Positions 26,415 through 35,705 are shown, numbered from the stretch's first letter. The stretch is DNA of 64,000 nucleotides from Chroococcidiopsis thermalis PCC 7203 (GCF_000317125.1 NC_019695.1:2716336-2780335); one strand, 5' to 3'. Notes: generated from the sequence alone by a model not told the origin. Made by a program: numbers and translations.

Positions 26415-26685
26415 CTATTCGGGTTGAGACAAGTCCAAAGCAAGGCTGAGTTTTTCTTCATCCCGATCGCTTTGGGCTAATGCCGTTTCCACTGTTCGGG
26501 AAAGTCGCATCAATGCTGCTTGAACTTCTGCGTCATCTGATTCCCTGACTGGAAGATAAAATCCGACGATCTTGCCGTGACGTTTCACCGCGTTTGCGAA
26601 GCGTGCGCTCTGTGCATTCGCTTCATCACTTGCTAAATAGCTAAGAAGCTTTGTCCCTAAATTCGCGTATACCTACGCTTTTCAT
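26415..26685 (-). pseudogene. Decayed Phd-like antitoxin
   Basis: Opens MKSVGIREFRDKAS at 26685, the usual start of Phd-type antitoxins. A stop and a short dispersed repeat (26590-26625) break it. The frame then resumes as VKRHGKIVGFYLPVRESDDAEVQ and ends QSDRDEEKLSLALDLSQPE at 26415. It lies one base from the PIN toxin relic, so this is a dead type II toxin-antitoxin pair. Confidence 0.75.
26590..26625. repeat. Small dispersed repeat inside the antitoxin relic
   Basis: The sequence GCGTTTGCGAAGCGTGCG followed by CTCTGTGCATTCGC splits the antitoxin coding frame. GCG(A/T)AGCG-rich elements of this kind are frequent small mobile repeats of filamentous cyanobacteria. Identification is by pattern only. 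Confidence 0.5.
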
Positions 26686-26855
26686 TTTGACTCCCAAAAA
26701 GCGATCGCTATGTGGTCACATTTTAGCAAGATATCGGGAGCGATCGCGCCAGTTGACGATCTTGTCTTCACCAAGTTTGTTAATGAAGAATACGATCGCT
26801 GGCTAATTTTGCATCGTATACTTCTGGATGAATTACTGTTTTTTAGAGCGAAAAA

Positions 26856-27176
26856 GTGAATGAAAAGGCTTTAGTCAAAACTGTTAGTCAAGGTGATAGA
26901 CCGATGTTGCAATCTATCAGCCATTGTTCGGGAGCGATCGCCGGAGCAATAATTATATTTCTTGGCATTGCCAGTTTAGTACCCGCGATCGCCACTGCAC
27001 CTACCCCGCCGCAACTCGTCCCAGCCAAGTTAAAAGGTCAAGCCGTTTATGTTTTGTACTTGACCCGTAGTAGCGATAAAGTTTTAGTCCGCTGCTACCC
27101 AGGACAGCAACCCAAGGTGGAGGTACAAGCGAAAGCCGACGGCACTCAAGAAGGGATTTTGACCTGTGGAAATTAA
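26856..27176 (+). CDS. Small exported or membrane-anchored hypothetical protein
   Basis: 106 residues from a GTG at 26856; ATG at 26904 would remove 16. A hydrophobic stretch (GAIAGAIIIFLGIASLVPAIA) ending near APTPP looks like a signal peptide or anchor. A ~65-residue mature part with two cysteines (VRCYPGQQP, ILTCGN) may form a disulfide. I do not recognise the family. The alpha-amylase gene begins 24 bp later in the same direction, so they may be co-transcribed. The region just upstream (26686-26855) contains HIP1 sites and no gene. Confidence 0.55.
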   Translation: MNEKALVKTVSQGDRPMLQSISHCSGAIAGAIIIFLGIASLVPAIATAPTPPQLVPAKLKGQAVYVLYLTRSSDKVLVRCYPGQQPKVEVQAKADGTQEGILTCGN

Positions 27177-27200
27177 ATAAATTTAGCTTTCTAGAAATTT

Positions 27201-28586
27201 ATGCGTTGCCAGAAATTTGTTGTCTTGGCGATTTCCCTAGTCATAGCTTTTAACTTACCTGGTTTGGCACAAGTAGCAGAACAGCCAGTGGCGATTTTTC
27301 ATGCCTTTAATCAAAACTATAATGATGTCAGAAAATTTGTCTGTCAACTTGCCGATCGAGGATACTCTCACATCCAAATTCCTCCAGCACAAAAATCTAA
27401 TTCGAGTCAAGAATGGTGGGCGCGATATCAACCCGTAGATTATGACGTTATTGAAGGAAAAGGTTTTCAAGCAGATTTACAACAGTTAATCGCTCAAGCT
27501 CATAAATGTCAAATTAAAGTCATTGCTGATGTTGTTTTCAACCATACAGCTAACTTAGGTGGTGGCGATAATTTTGAAGATTTAACTAAATTTCCAGGTC
27601 TGACTCAAAATGATTTTCATTCTGCTCCAGGCAATCCTGGCAAGAAACCCTGTGATATCAATTATAGCGATGGAAACAGAAACTCGGAGCTGAATTGTTG
27701 GTTGGGGGGACTTCCCGATCTAAAATATACTGCCAATGTGAAAAAAATTCAAAAGGCTCATTTAAAGAAACTGCTTGACCTGGGAATTGATGGATTTCGA
27801 TTTGACGCTGCCAAGCACATGCCAGCAAATGTTGTTAAAGAGTACGTCGATTATATTAATCGCGAAAGTCAAGGCAAGACCTGGAATTATCTGGAGGTAA
27901 TTACAGATAGCGACACCCGTGCGGACGATTACAAATGGATTGCTGCTGTGACAGACTTTATCCTTTACAACTCGATGAAAGCAGCATTTACTAGCAGTGG
28001 AGATTTGCGATCGCTGCGAGTGCCAACAGCCATAGATGACTCGCGCAGCATCACCTTTGGCAGAAACCACGATACGATTCGGGAGATTAATGCTGATGCA
28101 ATTAACCCCTACGACGATGCTTCTGACTCTTACCTGGCAACAGCTTACGTACTAGCTAGAGAAAGTGGCACTCCCTTAATACTCAACTGGGATAATGCTG
28201 ATGCGCCATACATCAAAACTGGTGTGGAGTTTCGTCAAATTATGCGCCAACGGGGTAAAGCAGGTGGCAACGTCAAAGAAAATGTTTTAGCTGCCGTCAA
28301 TAGTTCAACTGTCTTGTTGATGGAACGAGGCAATGAAGGATTTTTTGTGGTGAATAAAGCGGTAGGTAAATTCGATATTCCGATGCTGGATTTAACTCTG
28401 ACGAATATAGAAGGATGTTATCGAGAATTACGAAATAACTTTACAGTTGCTGTCGAACGTCGTCAAAATGGCAAGAAATTTGTCACTCGCTGGGGAACGC
28501 AGAATCGAGGTGGTATGGAAGTCCAAGGACGCGATGCCCTTTACTTCATTCGCGAACCTTGGCAACAGTGTCAGATAGGCAGATAG
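27201..28586 (+). CDS. Secreted alpha-amylase family (GH13) protein
   Basis: 461 residues with a signal peptide (VVLAISLVIAFNLPGLAQ). GH13 landmarks: region I DVVFNHT, region II GFRFDAAKH with the nucleophile Asp, region III YLEVIT with the acid/base Glu, and region IV FGRNHDT. It lacks a long starch-binding domain. It should cleave alpha-1,4 glucans in the periplasm or outside. The domain order and short length resemble bacterial secretory amylases. Lies next to the polysaccharide locus, convergent with the first glycosyltransferase. Confidence 0.93.
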   Translation: MRCQKFVVLAISLVIAFNLPGLAQVAEQPVAIFHAFNQNYNDVRKFVCQLADRGYSHIQIPPAQKSNSSQEWWARYQPVDYDVIEGKGFQADLQQLIAQAHKCQIKVIADVVFNHTANLGGGDNFEDLTKFPGLTQNDFHSAPGNPGKKPCDINYSDGNRNSELNCWLGGLPDLKYTANVKKIQKAHLKKLLDLGIDGFRFDAAKHMPANVVKEYVDYINRESQGKTWNYLEVITDSDTRADDYKWIAAVTDFILYNSMKAAFTSSGDLRSLRVPTAIDDSRSITFGRNHDTIREINADAINPYDDASDSYLATAYVLARESGTPLILNWDNADAPYIKTGVEFRQIMRQRGKAGGNVKENVLAAVNSSTVLLMERGNEGFFVVNKAVGKFDIPMLDLTLTNIEGCYRELRNNFTVAVERRQNGKKFVTRWGTQNRGGMEVQGRDALYFIREPWQQCQIGR

Positions 28587-28612
28587 TTTGTCATTCTTGG
28601 CGCGATCGAGGC

Positions 28613-28643
28613 AACCGCTGAACCGAGCGCCTCCCGAGCGGTT
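28613..28643. terminator. Possible terminator hairpin between convergent genes
   Basis: Arms AACCGCT (28613-28619) and AGCGGTT (28637-28643) enclose a 17-nt GC-rich loop between the amylase and glycosyltransferase stops. No strong T tract is present on either side, so termination is only suggested. Confidence 0.4.
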
Positions 28644-28644
28644 T

Positions 28645-29886
28645 CTAATGTTTAACTATTAAGCTGAATAAATAATTCTCTAAACAGTCATTTGCTTGCT
28701 TCCAACTCCAATTTTCTAGTACGTATTTTCTAGCTCGTTCGCCCATTTTTTCTACTATATCAGGATTATCTAAAAGAGAAGAGATAGCTTTACCAATCAG
28801 AATTGGATCGTCACCATTAATTAAAAAACCATTAATTCCATCTTTGATACTTTCTCTAACTCCTCCTTCAGCGATCGCCACAACCGGAGTTTCACAAGCA
28901 TTTGCTTCAAGAGGCGCAAAACCAAATGGCTCTAAAACAGGAGTATAAATCATAACTGAAGCTTGGCTCAAAAGTTTGACGATCTCAGCATCAGCGATCC
29001 GCACCTTGGGTATGAAGTTAACTTCTAAAGATCTAGCAAGCTGCGCAACTTTCTGCTGATAATTATTGACAGAAAAATTTCCGATCCATATTAAATCTGG
29101 TCTTTTTTCTTTCTGTATTGTGCTGATAGCGCGAACTGCACGCTCAAGTCCTTTGCCAGAATAAATACTTCCAAGACCAACGACAATTTTCTTGCGAGGA
29201 ACTTGTGATGGCTTAAAGAGTTCGGTATCAATTCCTAGATAACAAACTTTAGCATCTAATCCATAAGCTCTTAAAACACTTTCTCGACTAAAAAGGGAAT
29301 TAACTAAAACTACATCGAACGCTCGCGCATTCTGTAATTCTTCTCGAACTTGAAGCCTATACCCTTGTACCTGAATCAGATTTTTGAGAAATGCTGAGAC
29401 ATAACTATTCGACCACCAAGCCTTTGCCGGAGGTGGTATAGCTGCCCAAGGCAAGCTTGGTATCGCTTCGTATAGCTCCCGATTAGGTTCTTGAAGATAA
29501 ATAGCTGTTGGTACTTTGACATATCGACCAATTGCAGTCGTGCGAAAAAAAGTACAGGCATTGGCGAAAAGTACATCGAAGCCACCACAGTTAATTTCAG
29601 CAGCACATTGTTGACAATGTGTATCCATCGCTTGGATGCTATTCAACGCATGAAAATAAGGTGAAAATGGCTGTTTTATAAACTTACTCCTTCTTTTCAT
29701 AGGTGACTGAGCAAGTGGTACTATATTTTCTTTGATTAATTCATTTAAAGGAAGATAAGATTGGTCTGCCGTTGGAGGACACCAAGATTCTAAAGTATGA
29801 CCGCGCTCCAATAAGCCTTTTACGTGATGATATAAGGCTCTCTTTCCACCACCACTTGGTAAGTTATGCCAGATAGCAATTTTCAT
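28645..29886 (-). CDS. Glycosyltransferase family 4
   Basis: 413 residues from the ATG at 29886 (a TTG two codons earlier is also open). GT-B fold: N-terminal MKIAIWHNLPSGGGKRALYHHVKGL (acceptor-side Gly-rich loop), C-terminal donor domain with VVGLGSIYSGKGLERAV and the EPFGFAPLEANACETPVVA signature (ExFGxxxxE). A retaining sugar transferase using a nucleotide sugar, cytoplasmic face. It is the only minus-strand gene at the left end of the polysaccharide locus. A minus-orientation copy of the recurring intergenic motif lies about 40-60 bp upstream. Confidence 0.9.
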   Translation of the reverse strand: MKIAIWHNLPSGGGKRALYHHVKGLLERGHTLESWCPPTADQSYLPLNELIKENIVPLAQSPMKRRSKFIKQPFSPYFHALNSIQAMDTHCQQCAAEINCGGFDVLFANACTFFRTTAIGRYVKVPTAIYLQEPNRELYEAIPSLPWAAIPPPAKAWWSNSYVSAFLKNLIQVQGYRLQVREELQNARAFDVVLVNSLFSRESVLRAYGLDAKVCYLGIDTELFKPSQVPRKKIVVGLGSIYSGKGLERAVRAISTIQKEKRPDLIWIGNFSVNNYQQKVAQLARSLEVNFIPKVRIADAEIVKLLSQASVMIYTPVLEPFGFAPLEANACETPVVAIAEGGVRESIKDGINGFLINGDDPILIGKAISSLLDNPDIVEKMGERARKYVLENWSWKQANDCLENYLFSLIVKH

Positions 29887-30412
29887 ATACAATTACGCTT
29901 TTTCAACATATTCCTTCAATAGTCAAATTTTGTCATTCTAGAAAAGTTCAGTAATATTGTCTGACTAGAGCTATTGTAGATACCAAGATATCAGGACGCT
30001 GTAGCGTTTAGCACGACTATGAAATCTCATGTTTAAAAGTTATAGAAAAGTTACCGCGATCGCCAGTTATATAACTATTCTCAAATTGCATCAAAAAACG
30101 TATCTTTTTGCTTTTTCTATTCCGATTGTCTTGACTCGATTTATTTAGCTATGAAATACCTGAACTTATCCGTATTGATTAAGGCAAATTTATAGAGGAA
30201 TATGTTAGAGACTTTTAAAGCTGATAGCAATCAATTAAAATGTAAAAACTTGTACAAAACGACCTTGTAAAACAGGTTTTTATAAATCTTTGGACGTTAA
30301 GGCATAAAAATTTGCGATCGCTGTTAATTGTTTAATTCTTGCGACTACTCATAATTTTTTTTGAAATATAGTTTGCGATTGAGTTCTCCAGGAGAAAATA
30401 GTAAATTTTCTT
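29887..30412. other. Long divergent intergenic region with two motif copies
   Basis: 526 bp, AT-rich, separating the minus-strand glycosyltransferase from gmd. It carries one copy of the recurring CTGAACTTTTCTGTAT motif on each strand: minus at about 29925-29951, plus at about 30159-30184. This is a likely regulatory region for both directions. No ORF or RNA gene recognised. Confidence 0.55.
30159..30184 (+). promoter_or_regulatory. Recurring intergenic motif, copy upstream of gmd
   Basis: CTGAACTTATCCGTATTGA, a diverged copy of the motif also found at 43911, 54079 and 61601. About 230 bp before the gmd start. Confidence 0.4.
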
Positions 30413-31444
30413 ATGAAAAAAGCATTAATTTTTGGAGTATCAGGTCAAGATGGGGCGTATCTAGCTCAGTTGTTAATCGATAAGGGTTATGCTGTTTGTG
30501 GAACATCACGAGACGCACAAGTTTCTTCTTTCCAAAATTTAATACGCCTGGGAATCCGCGAACAATTGAAATTAGAGTCCGTTGCCCTAAATGACTTTCG
30601 TAGTGTTTTACAAATTTTGAATAAATTTCAGCCAGATGAAGTATACAATTTATCAGGACAAAGTTCAGTCAGCCTCTCTTTCGATCAACCAGTTGAAACC
30701 TTTGAAAGTATCTCACTTGGTACTTTAAATGTATTAGAAGCCCTACGCTTTATCGATCGCCCCATTAAGTTTTATAATGCTGCGTCGAGTGAGTGTTTTG
30801 GAGATACTGAAGGCAAAGCAGCAGATGAAACTACGCCATTCCGTCCTAAAAGTCCTTATGCCGTAGCTAAGGCATCCGCTTTTTGGCAAGTTGCTAACTA
30901 CCGCAAAGCCTACGATTTGTTTGCTTGTTCTGGTATTCTATTCAACCACGAATCTCCTTTGCGACCGGAGAGATTCGTCACTCAAAAGATTGTATCCGCA
31001 GCTAACCGAATTGCTAAAGGTAGTAAGGAAAAGCTTTATTTAGGTGATATTTCTATTCAGCGTGACTGGGGATGGGCTCCAGAGTACGTTAAAGCAATGT
31101 GGTTAATGCTACAACAAGGGCAGCCAGATGATTACGTCATTGCAACCGGAGAAAGTTGCAAATTAGAAGATTTTGTAGCAGCAGCCTTTGCCTGTGTAGG
31201 CTTAGACTGGCGCGATCGTGTTGTAATAGATACAAGTTTATTCAGACCAACAGAAATTGCTGTTAGCAAAGGTAATCCCGCTAAAGCCAGAAAAAAGCTG
31301 GGATGGCAAGCGCATTATAAACTCAACGATAATGCTGTTGTACAAATGATGCTTCAAGCACAAGCTGAGCTTGTGAATGGTAGGAAGACAGCAGCCTACA
31401 ATAAGGAAAGAGATAAATATTTAGGTCTAGCTACAGCTTTTTAG
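30413..31444 (+). CDS. gmd: GDP-mannose 4,6-dehydratase
   Basis: 343 residues, the family size. NAD(P) site GVSGQDGAYLAQLL at the N-terminus, catalytic SPYAVAKASAFW (Tyr-xxx-Lys) near residue 150, the Gmd-specific NHESPLRPERFVTQKI, and RDWGWAPEYVKAMW. It makes GDP-4-keto-6-deoxymannose, precursor of GDP-fucose, GDP-rhamnose or perosamine. No epimerase/reductase to complete any of these is recognised in this window, so the end sugar is unknown. Preceded by CCAGGAGAA. First plus-strand gene of the locus. Confidence 0.95.
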   Translation: MKKALIFGVSGQDGAYLAQLLIDKGYAVCGTSRDAQVSSFQNLIRLGIREQLKLESVALNDFRSVLQILNKFQPDEVYNLSGQSSVSLSFDQPVETFESISLGTLNVLEALRFIDRPIKFYNAASSECFGDTEGKAADETTPFRPKSPYAVAKASAFWQVANYRKAYDLFACSGILFNHESPLRPERFVTQKIVSAANRIAKGSKEKLYLGDISIQRDWGWAPEYVKAMWLMLQQGQPDDYVIATGESCKLEDFVAAAFACVGLDWRDRVVIDTSLFRPTEIAVSKGNPAKARKKLGWQAHYKLNDNAVVQMMLQAQAELVNGRKTAAYNKERDKYLGLATAF

Positions 31445-31559
31445 AATGACTTTCAGCATTACTAGCTGGCAAGCTCAGCAAAATTACGAAATAATTCCGA
31501 ACATTGCGATCGCGGTTTTCAATAAAGCTTAACTAAAACCGATCGAAACGACAAGGACT

Positions 31560-31595
31560 GAACTTTTCTGACTTTTTCTGTATCGCTTACTTTCG
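31560..31595 (+). promoter_or_regulatory. Recurring intergenic motif, split copy
   Basis: GAACTTTTCTGACTTTTTCT then GTATCGCTTAC: the two halves of the recurring motif separated by about 10 extra bases. Lies 247-bp gap between gmd and the PhyH-like gene. Confidence 0.3.
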
Positions 31596-31691
31596 TAATT
31601 TGCAGTAGCATCTCAAAAGAAAGTTTTCTATATTCATTGACAACTGTATTTTTCCTAATTAAGTCAAAGTAGCAAAGACTTAGAATCCGCT

Positions 31692-32612
31692 ATGAGCATA
31701 ACTATTTCTTATTCTTACTGGTACAAGCTATATTTTAAGTTTAAACGAAGGCTAGGTGAGTATACCGATCATGGATTCAAAAATCCTCAATGGTTGCTCA
31801 TGTTTATTTTTGGGCGTATACATATTATTCGTTCGCTCATGATTTTATTAGCTAGTAAACCAGAGCTTATTATTCCCACGGCAGACTCTTCCTTATTTAC
31901 GGAAATTGATGTTGATTCCGTTGTGGAAAATCTAAGACGAGATGGGGTTTGCTTAGGAATTCATTTGCCAAATTACGTATTAAGCGAAATTTTAGAATTC
32001 ACTAATCAAACCTATTATTTGGGCAATGGTAGATTTGAACTTCCTTTCACTCTCAGCAATAAAGAAGAAGAAGAGGCTAAATATGGAAAGCCGTTCTTAT
32101 TTGGCTATCATTATAAGCCTTCCCGGTCTTGTACGGCAATTAAAAAGTTAGGAGATGACCCTAAGTTACGGCAAATTGCTGCAAAATATTTAGTGGGCGA
32201 GCCTATTCTTAAAAGTACCATGCTCTGGTGGAGTTTTGCTACTCCTGTAGAACAGTTAGATGAGCGCTTGCGATTCGCTCAAGGATTATTTCATTACGAT
32301 CTGGATGATTACCGCTGCTTGCAATTTCTGTTTTATCTAACAGATGTAGATCTATACAGCGGTCCCCATGCCTATGTGAAAGGTAGTCATAGTCAGAAAA
32401 AGCTACAATATCAGTTGTCCATAGATAGAGATAAATCTGAACGAGATTTAATTAATTATTACGGTAGTGAGAGAATTGTCAATATTTGTGGAGAAGCGGG
32501 GTCGGGATTTGCTGAAGATCAGTTTTGTTTTCACCGAGCAAATATTCCTACTAAGAAAGATAGACTCATCCTTCAAGTCAAGTTTGTTTTAAATAATTAT
32601 AGTTTTTCTTAA
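31692..32612 (+). CDS. Phytanoyl-CoA dioxygenase (PhyH)-like Fe(II)/2-oxoglutarate oxygenase
   Basis: 306 residues. The C-terminal half has the PhyH-type pattern: iron ligands HYD in GLFHYDLDDYRCLQFLFYLTD, then GPHAYVKGSHS, and the distal His in AEDQFCFHRANIPTKKDRLILQVKF, whose Arg would hold 2-oxoglutarate. The N-terminus has a hydrophobic stretch (WLLMFIFGRIHIIRSLMILLAS) that may bind the membrane. Related proteins occur in surface-polysaccharide clusters and may hydroxylate or modify a sugar or lipid. Substrate unknown. Placed between gmd and a beta-helix protein. Confidence 0.78.
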   Translation: MSITISYSYWYKLYFKFKRRLGEYTDHGFKNPQWLLMFIFGRIHIIRSLMILLASKPELIIPTADSSLFTEIDVDSVVENLRRDGVCLGIHLPNYVLSEILEFTNQTYYLGNGRFELPFTLSNKEEEEAKYGKPFLFGYHYKPSRSCTAIKKLGDDPKLRQIAAKYLVGEPILKSTMLWWSFATPVEQLDERLRFAQGLFHYDLDDYRCLQFLFYLTDVDLYSGPHAYVKGSHSQKKLQYQLSIDRDKSERDLINYYGSERIVNICGEAGSGFAEDQFCFHRANIPTKKDRLILQVKFVLNNYSFS

Positions 32613-32780
32613 AGCTTCAATTATGTTAGGAAAAAGGATAAGTTGCTAGGTTCTAATACTTCTTTCCAACATAAATTTAGAGCGAAACTGCATTCTTTAT
32701 AGATAGATTTTGACGTATGAAAATCGCCTGAAAATCTATTTTTAGAAAGATTCTACAACTGCTAATTTACTTAGAAAATA

Positions 32781-32822
32781 ATCCCAGAGTATTGTCAAGT
32801 TTTCTGGAGCAATCTCTGGGAT
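32781..32822. other. Long hairpin between PhyH-like and beta-helix genes
   Basis: ATCCCAGAGTATTG (32781-32794) pairs with CAATCTCTGGGAT (32810-32822) with one bulge, around a 15-nt loop. It lies 168 bp after the PhyH-like stop in a 413-bp gap that otherwise shows nothing. It could terminate transcription or be an RNA structure. The downstream sequence is T-rich but not a run. Confidence 0.5.
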
Positions 32823-33025
32823 ATTGTTGTATTTGTTCTAATGGATTTTGCCTTAATATTAACTGGTTTGAGCTTGCCATTAATAATTCTGTCTATTCTT
32901 CATAATAATGTCTGCCTAAATGTCAAAAATTCAACAAAGCATTCTCCCTATATAACTAGTTTCTCTAAAAATGTAACTTAACGATAAAATCGAGCAAATT
33001 TTAAAATATCAAAAACTGGAGTTAT

Positions 33026-34954
33026 ATGAGATCAAAAATAGTTTCTAAGCTCGTACTATTCTGTGGTCTTGTTATGCTGATGTTGACATTATCCACATAT
33101 AAAAGTGCCTCTATCACTACTTTCTATGTCGATGCAAAGTTAGGGAATGATTTATTAGGAAATGGCTCGATGGCAAGACCCTGGAAAACACTTCAGAAAG
33201 CTGCCGAATCGATGGGGACAGATGATACGTGTATTATTAGGCAAGGAGTGTATAGAGAAACGGTCATACCGAAAGACGGACAAACCTTTGTGGCTGCGCC
33301 TGGAGAGCGGGTTGTAGTGACAGGTACAGATCTTGTTAGCAATTGGTTTCGTCATTCAGATAATGTCTTCCGTACTTCACTGCCCAAAAAGGTCTATGCC
33401 GTATTTGTTCAAGGCAACTATCTTTCTCTTGCCCGATATCCTAATGTAGGTAACGATTACCTCGATTCGAGAACATGGGGCGCTACACAAGTCAATAACA
33501 ATGGTAGAGGAAGGGCAAACGTCCAGTTTTTGAACGGCATGAACGTATTTAGCGGCTTTTGGAATGGAGGCTACTTCTTCGGACTCAATGGAGATAACTT
33601 TTATGCTCCCAACATAGGCAAGATCGCTTCTTCTAGTGGCAACAAACTCGCTCTAACAGAAATTACCGAGACGATCTCTAACCCTGCGTGGCATGAATTT
33701 GAGGGCAGCGGTAGAGGCTTTATCATCAACCACTTAAATGCACTTGATGCGCCAGGTGAATGGTATTGGGGAAATTCAACCCTTTACATCTATCCACCAA
33801 ATAAAGAGATGCTGACATCAAAGCTTGTTGAAGCTCAAGTAAGACTGTGGGGATTCGATCTGAGTCAGCGCAAAAATGTGACAATCAAAGGCATCGTCTT
33901 TCGAGGTGCTTCCGTGCGGATGGAGAATGCAGTCAACTGCACGATCGATCGCTCGATCTTTCGCTACCATTCTCCCTTTCAAGCAAATTACAACGGTCAC
34001 GGCTATGTGGCATTTCCAGGAATTTCTGTCTCGGGTTCCGATAATACCGTTAAGAATTCGTATATCGGACACGGATGGGGTGCGGGAATCTCAATATCAG
34101 GCAGTCGCACAACCATTGAGAATAATTTTGTTGAGGACTTAACTTGGGGCAGCCAGGGCGCTCCAATTATTGTCAGTGGTAATGACAATAGGATCTTCAG
34201 AAATACGGTACGAAAGAGTGCTGGCACGGGGATTCATGCCGGAAGCATACGTCGTTCCCAGATCGTGTATAACTCCATCTCCGACACGGGGCGGCTACTG
34301 CTTGACAGCGGACAATCGGGAATTTATATTTGCAATTTCTGCGATCGCCCGACAGATAAGAGAACTCTTGAGGGTGGTGTCATTGCATACAATTACATTG
34401 GCTTAGTCAACACTTCTTTTGTTGACAATGGAAAAGGTATGGCAATTTATCTAGATGATGGAACGCATGGTGCATACATCCATCACAATGTTACTAATAC
34501 TGGTGGGCGAATTAATTGGGCAATATTCATTCACTATAACGGTCACGCTATCAAGGACGTTTTTGTAGATAACAATACCCTCTGGGGTTATGACGATAAG
34601 GCTGTCTTTTTCGCCGGAAACTGGAATGGTAAGGGTGGTGGCACGAAGAATAGCCGGATATCGAACAATATTGCACAGTTGCCAGGAACGACATATTACG
34701 ACAAGAGTGGTGGCGCTGCAATCTCGAATAATCGGGGAGGGGTTGTATCTTCGGAATTTGTAAATCCGAGAACAGGGGACTTTCGCCTGCGCAGTCATTC
34801 TCCTTCGATCGACGCTGCGGTTCCCTTGTTAGGCATAAACATGCCTATACCTGATGGAAAGCCAGATGTGGGGGCTTACGAATATGGTGCTGTTGGATTG
34901 GTTGCAGGTTCCTCTATTCAAGGCGATCCACAAGACACCTTTCTAGAAAGATGA
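33026..34954 (+). CDS. Secreted right-handed parallel beta-helix protein
   Basis: 642 residues with a signal peptide (LVLFCGLVMLMLTLSTY). DUF1565-like start TFYVDAKLGNDLLGNGSMARPWKTLQKAAE, followed by many short beta-helix coils (for example NCTIDRSIF, NTVKNSYIG, TTIENNFVED, NRIFRNTVRKS) between about 270 and 560. A C-terminal IDAAVPLLG / PDVGAYEYG, the usual end of such proteins, follows. It resembles pectate-lyase-fold polysaccharide lyases and C5-epimerases, so it may trim or epimerise the polymer made by this locus, in the periplasm or outside. Catalytic residues not assigned. Confidence 0.85.
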   Translation: MRSKIVSKLVLFCGLVMLMLTLSTYKSASITTFYVDAKLGNDLLGNGSMARPWKTLQKAAESMGTDDTCIIRQGVYRETVIPKDGQTFVAAPGERVVVTGTDLVSNWFRHSDNVFRTSLPKKVYAVFVQGNYLSLARYPNVGNDYLDSRTWGATQVNNNGRGRANVQFLNGMNVFSGFWNGGYFFGLNGDNFYAPNIGKIASSSGNKLALTEITETISNPAWHEFEGSGRGFIINHLNALDAPGEWYWGNSTLYIYPPNKEMLTSKLVEAQVRLWGFDLSQRKNVTIKGIVFRGASVRMENAVNCTIDRSIFRYHSPFQANYNGHGYVAFPGISVSGSDNTVKNSYIGHGWGAGISISGSRTTIENNFVEDLTWGSQGAPIIVSGNDNRIFRNTVRKSAGTGIHAGSIRRSQIVYNSISDTGRLLLDSGQSGIYICNFCDRPTDKRTLEGGVIAYNYIGLVNTSFVDNGKGMAIYLDDGTHGAYIHHNVTNTGGRINWAIFIHYNGHAIKDVFVDNNTLWGYDDKAVFFAGNWNGKGGGTKNSRISNNIAQLPGTTYYDKSGGAAISNNRGGVVSSEFVNPRTGDFRLRSHSPSIDAAVPLLGINMPIPDGKPDVGAYEYGAVGLVAGSSIQGDPQDTFLER

Positions 34955-35028
34955 CTCTTCATACAAAGCTACTCTCACCAGCATACAATCGCTTTTCGTA
35001 AAATGTCTCGGCGACTCGGCGATCGCAG

Positions 35029-35385
35029 TCAAAACCGATCTCGAATTGCCGAGAGTAATTCGTTTAAGTTTATAGGCTTAGTAAAATAACCGTCAGCTCC
35101 TTGTTGTAAAGCACGGCGACGAGTTGCCATGTCTGCCTCAAATGAAAGAAACCAAAACGGTATACCAGCTGTAGATGGTTCGCTGCGCAATATTCTTAAA
35201 ACTTCGTATCCACTTAGCCTCGGTAGATTGAGTTCGCAAATAATTAAGTCTGGCTGTTGTTCTCTAGCTATTTGTAAACCTGTTCGAGCATTATTTGCAG
35301 TCAGAACTTGAAAATTATTCAAGGTAAGAAAATCGTCAATTAATAGTAGAGAATATTCATCATAATCAATTACTAAAATCTCCAT
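35029..35385 (-). CDS. Stand-alone response regulator receiver with altered phospho-site
   Basis: 118 residues, only a receiver domain. The usual acidic pair is Asp7-Tyr8 rather than Asp-Asp. The phospho-acceptor position reads IICELNLP with Glu51 where Asp is expected, while the switch Ser81 and the conserved Lys103 (YFTKPIN) are kept. A receiver with Glu at this site cannot take phosphate in the normal way and may mimic the active state. No kinase is adjacent. Convergent with the beta-helix gene. It may act through protein contacts on the polysaccharide locus. Confidence 0.85.
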   Translation of the reverse strand: MEILVIDYDEYSLLLIDDFLTLNNFQVLTANNARTGLQIAREQQPDLIICELNLPRLSGYEVLRILRSEPSTAGIPFWFLSFEADMATRRRALQQGADGYFTKPINLNELLSAIRDRF

Positions 35386-35576
35386 TACAGCTCTTTTGAA
35401 TATGAGGTGACAAAGATAAAAAGTAAATCTTACAAATACGCAACAAAAACTGTTACGGAAAACTTGCTATTAATAAGGATGAATTTTGCTTTCCTAAACT
35501 AGCGCGGCGGAGATTTACCTAACGAGCTACATCAGATAGCAAGGAAGTAGCTATAACAGTAAAAGCAACATTAGCA

Positions 35577-35609
35577 AGTCTAAATGTGTAAAATTTACAC
35601 ATTTAGACT
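35577..35609. promoter_or_regulatory. Perfect 33-bp palindrome
   Basis: AGTCTAAATGTGTAAA (35577-35592), a single central A, and its exact complement TTTACACATTTAGACT (35594-35609). It lies about 190 bp upstream of the receiver gene and 900 bp before the sugar transferase gene. There is no T tract, so an operator or cruciform is as likely as a terminator. Confidence 0.7.
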
Positions 35610-35705
35610 ATTGGCTGACCTAGATTAATTTAGTTGAAGCAGAAACAATCTAGTTAAATTCATCTTTGAGCCACTTTTGAACACGCTGGCATTCTTGCTG
35701 TGATT

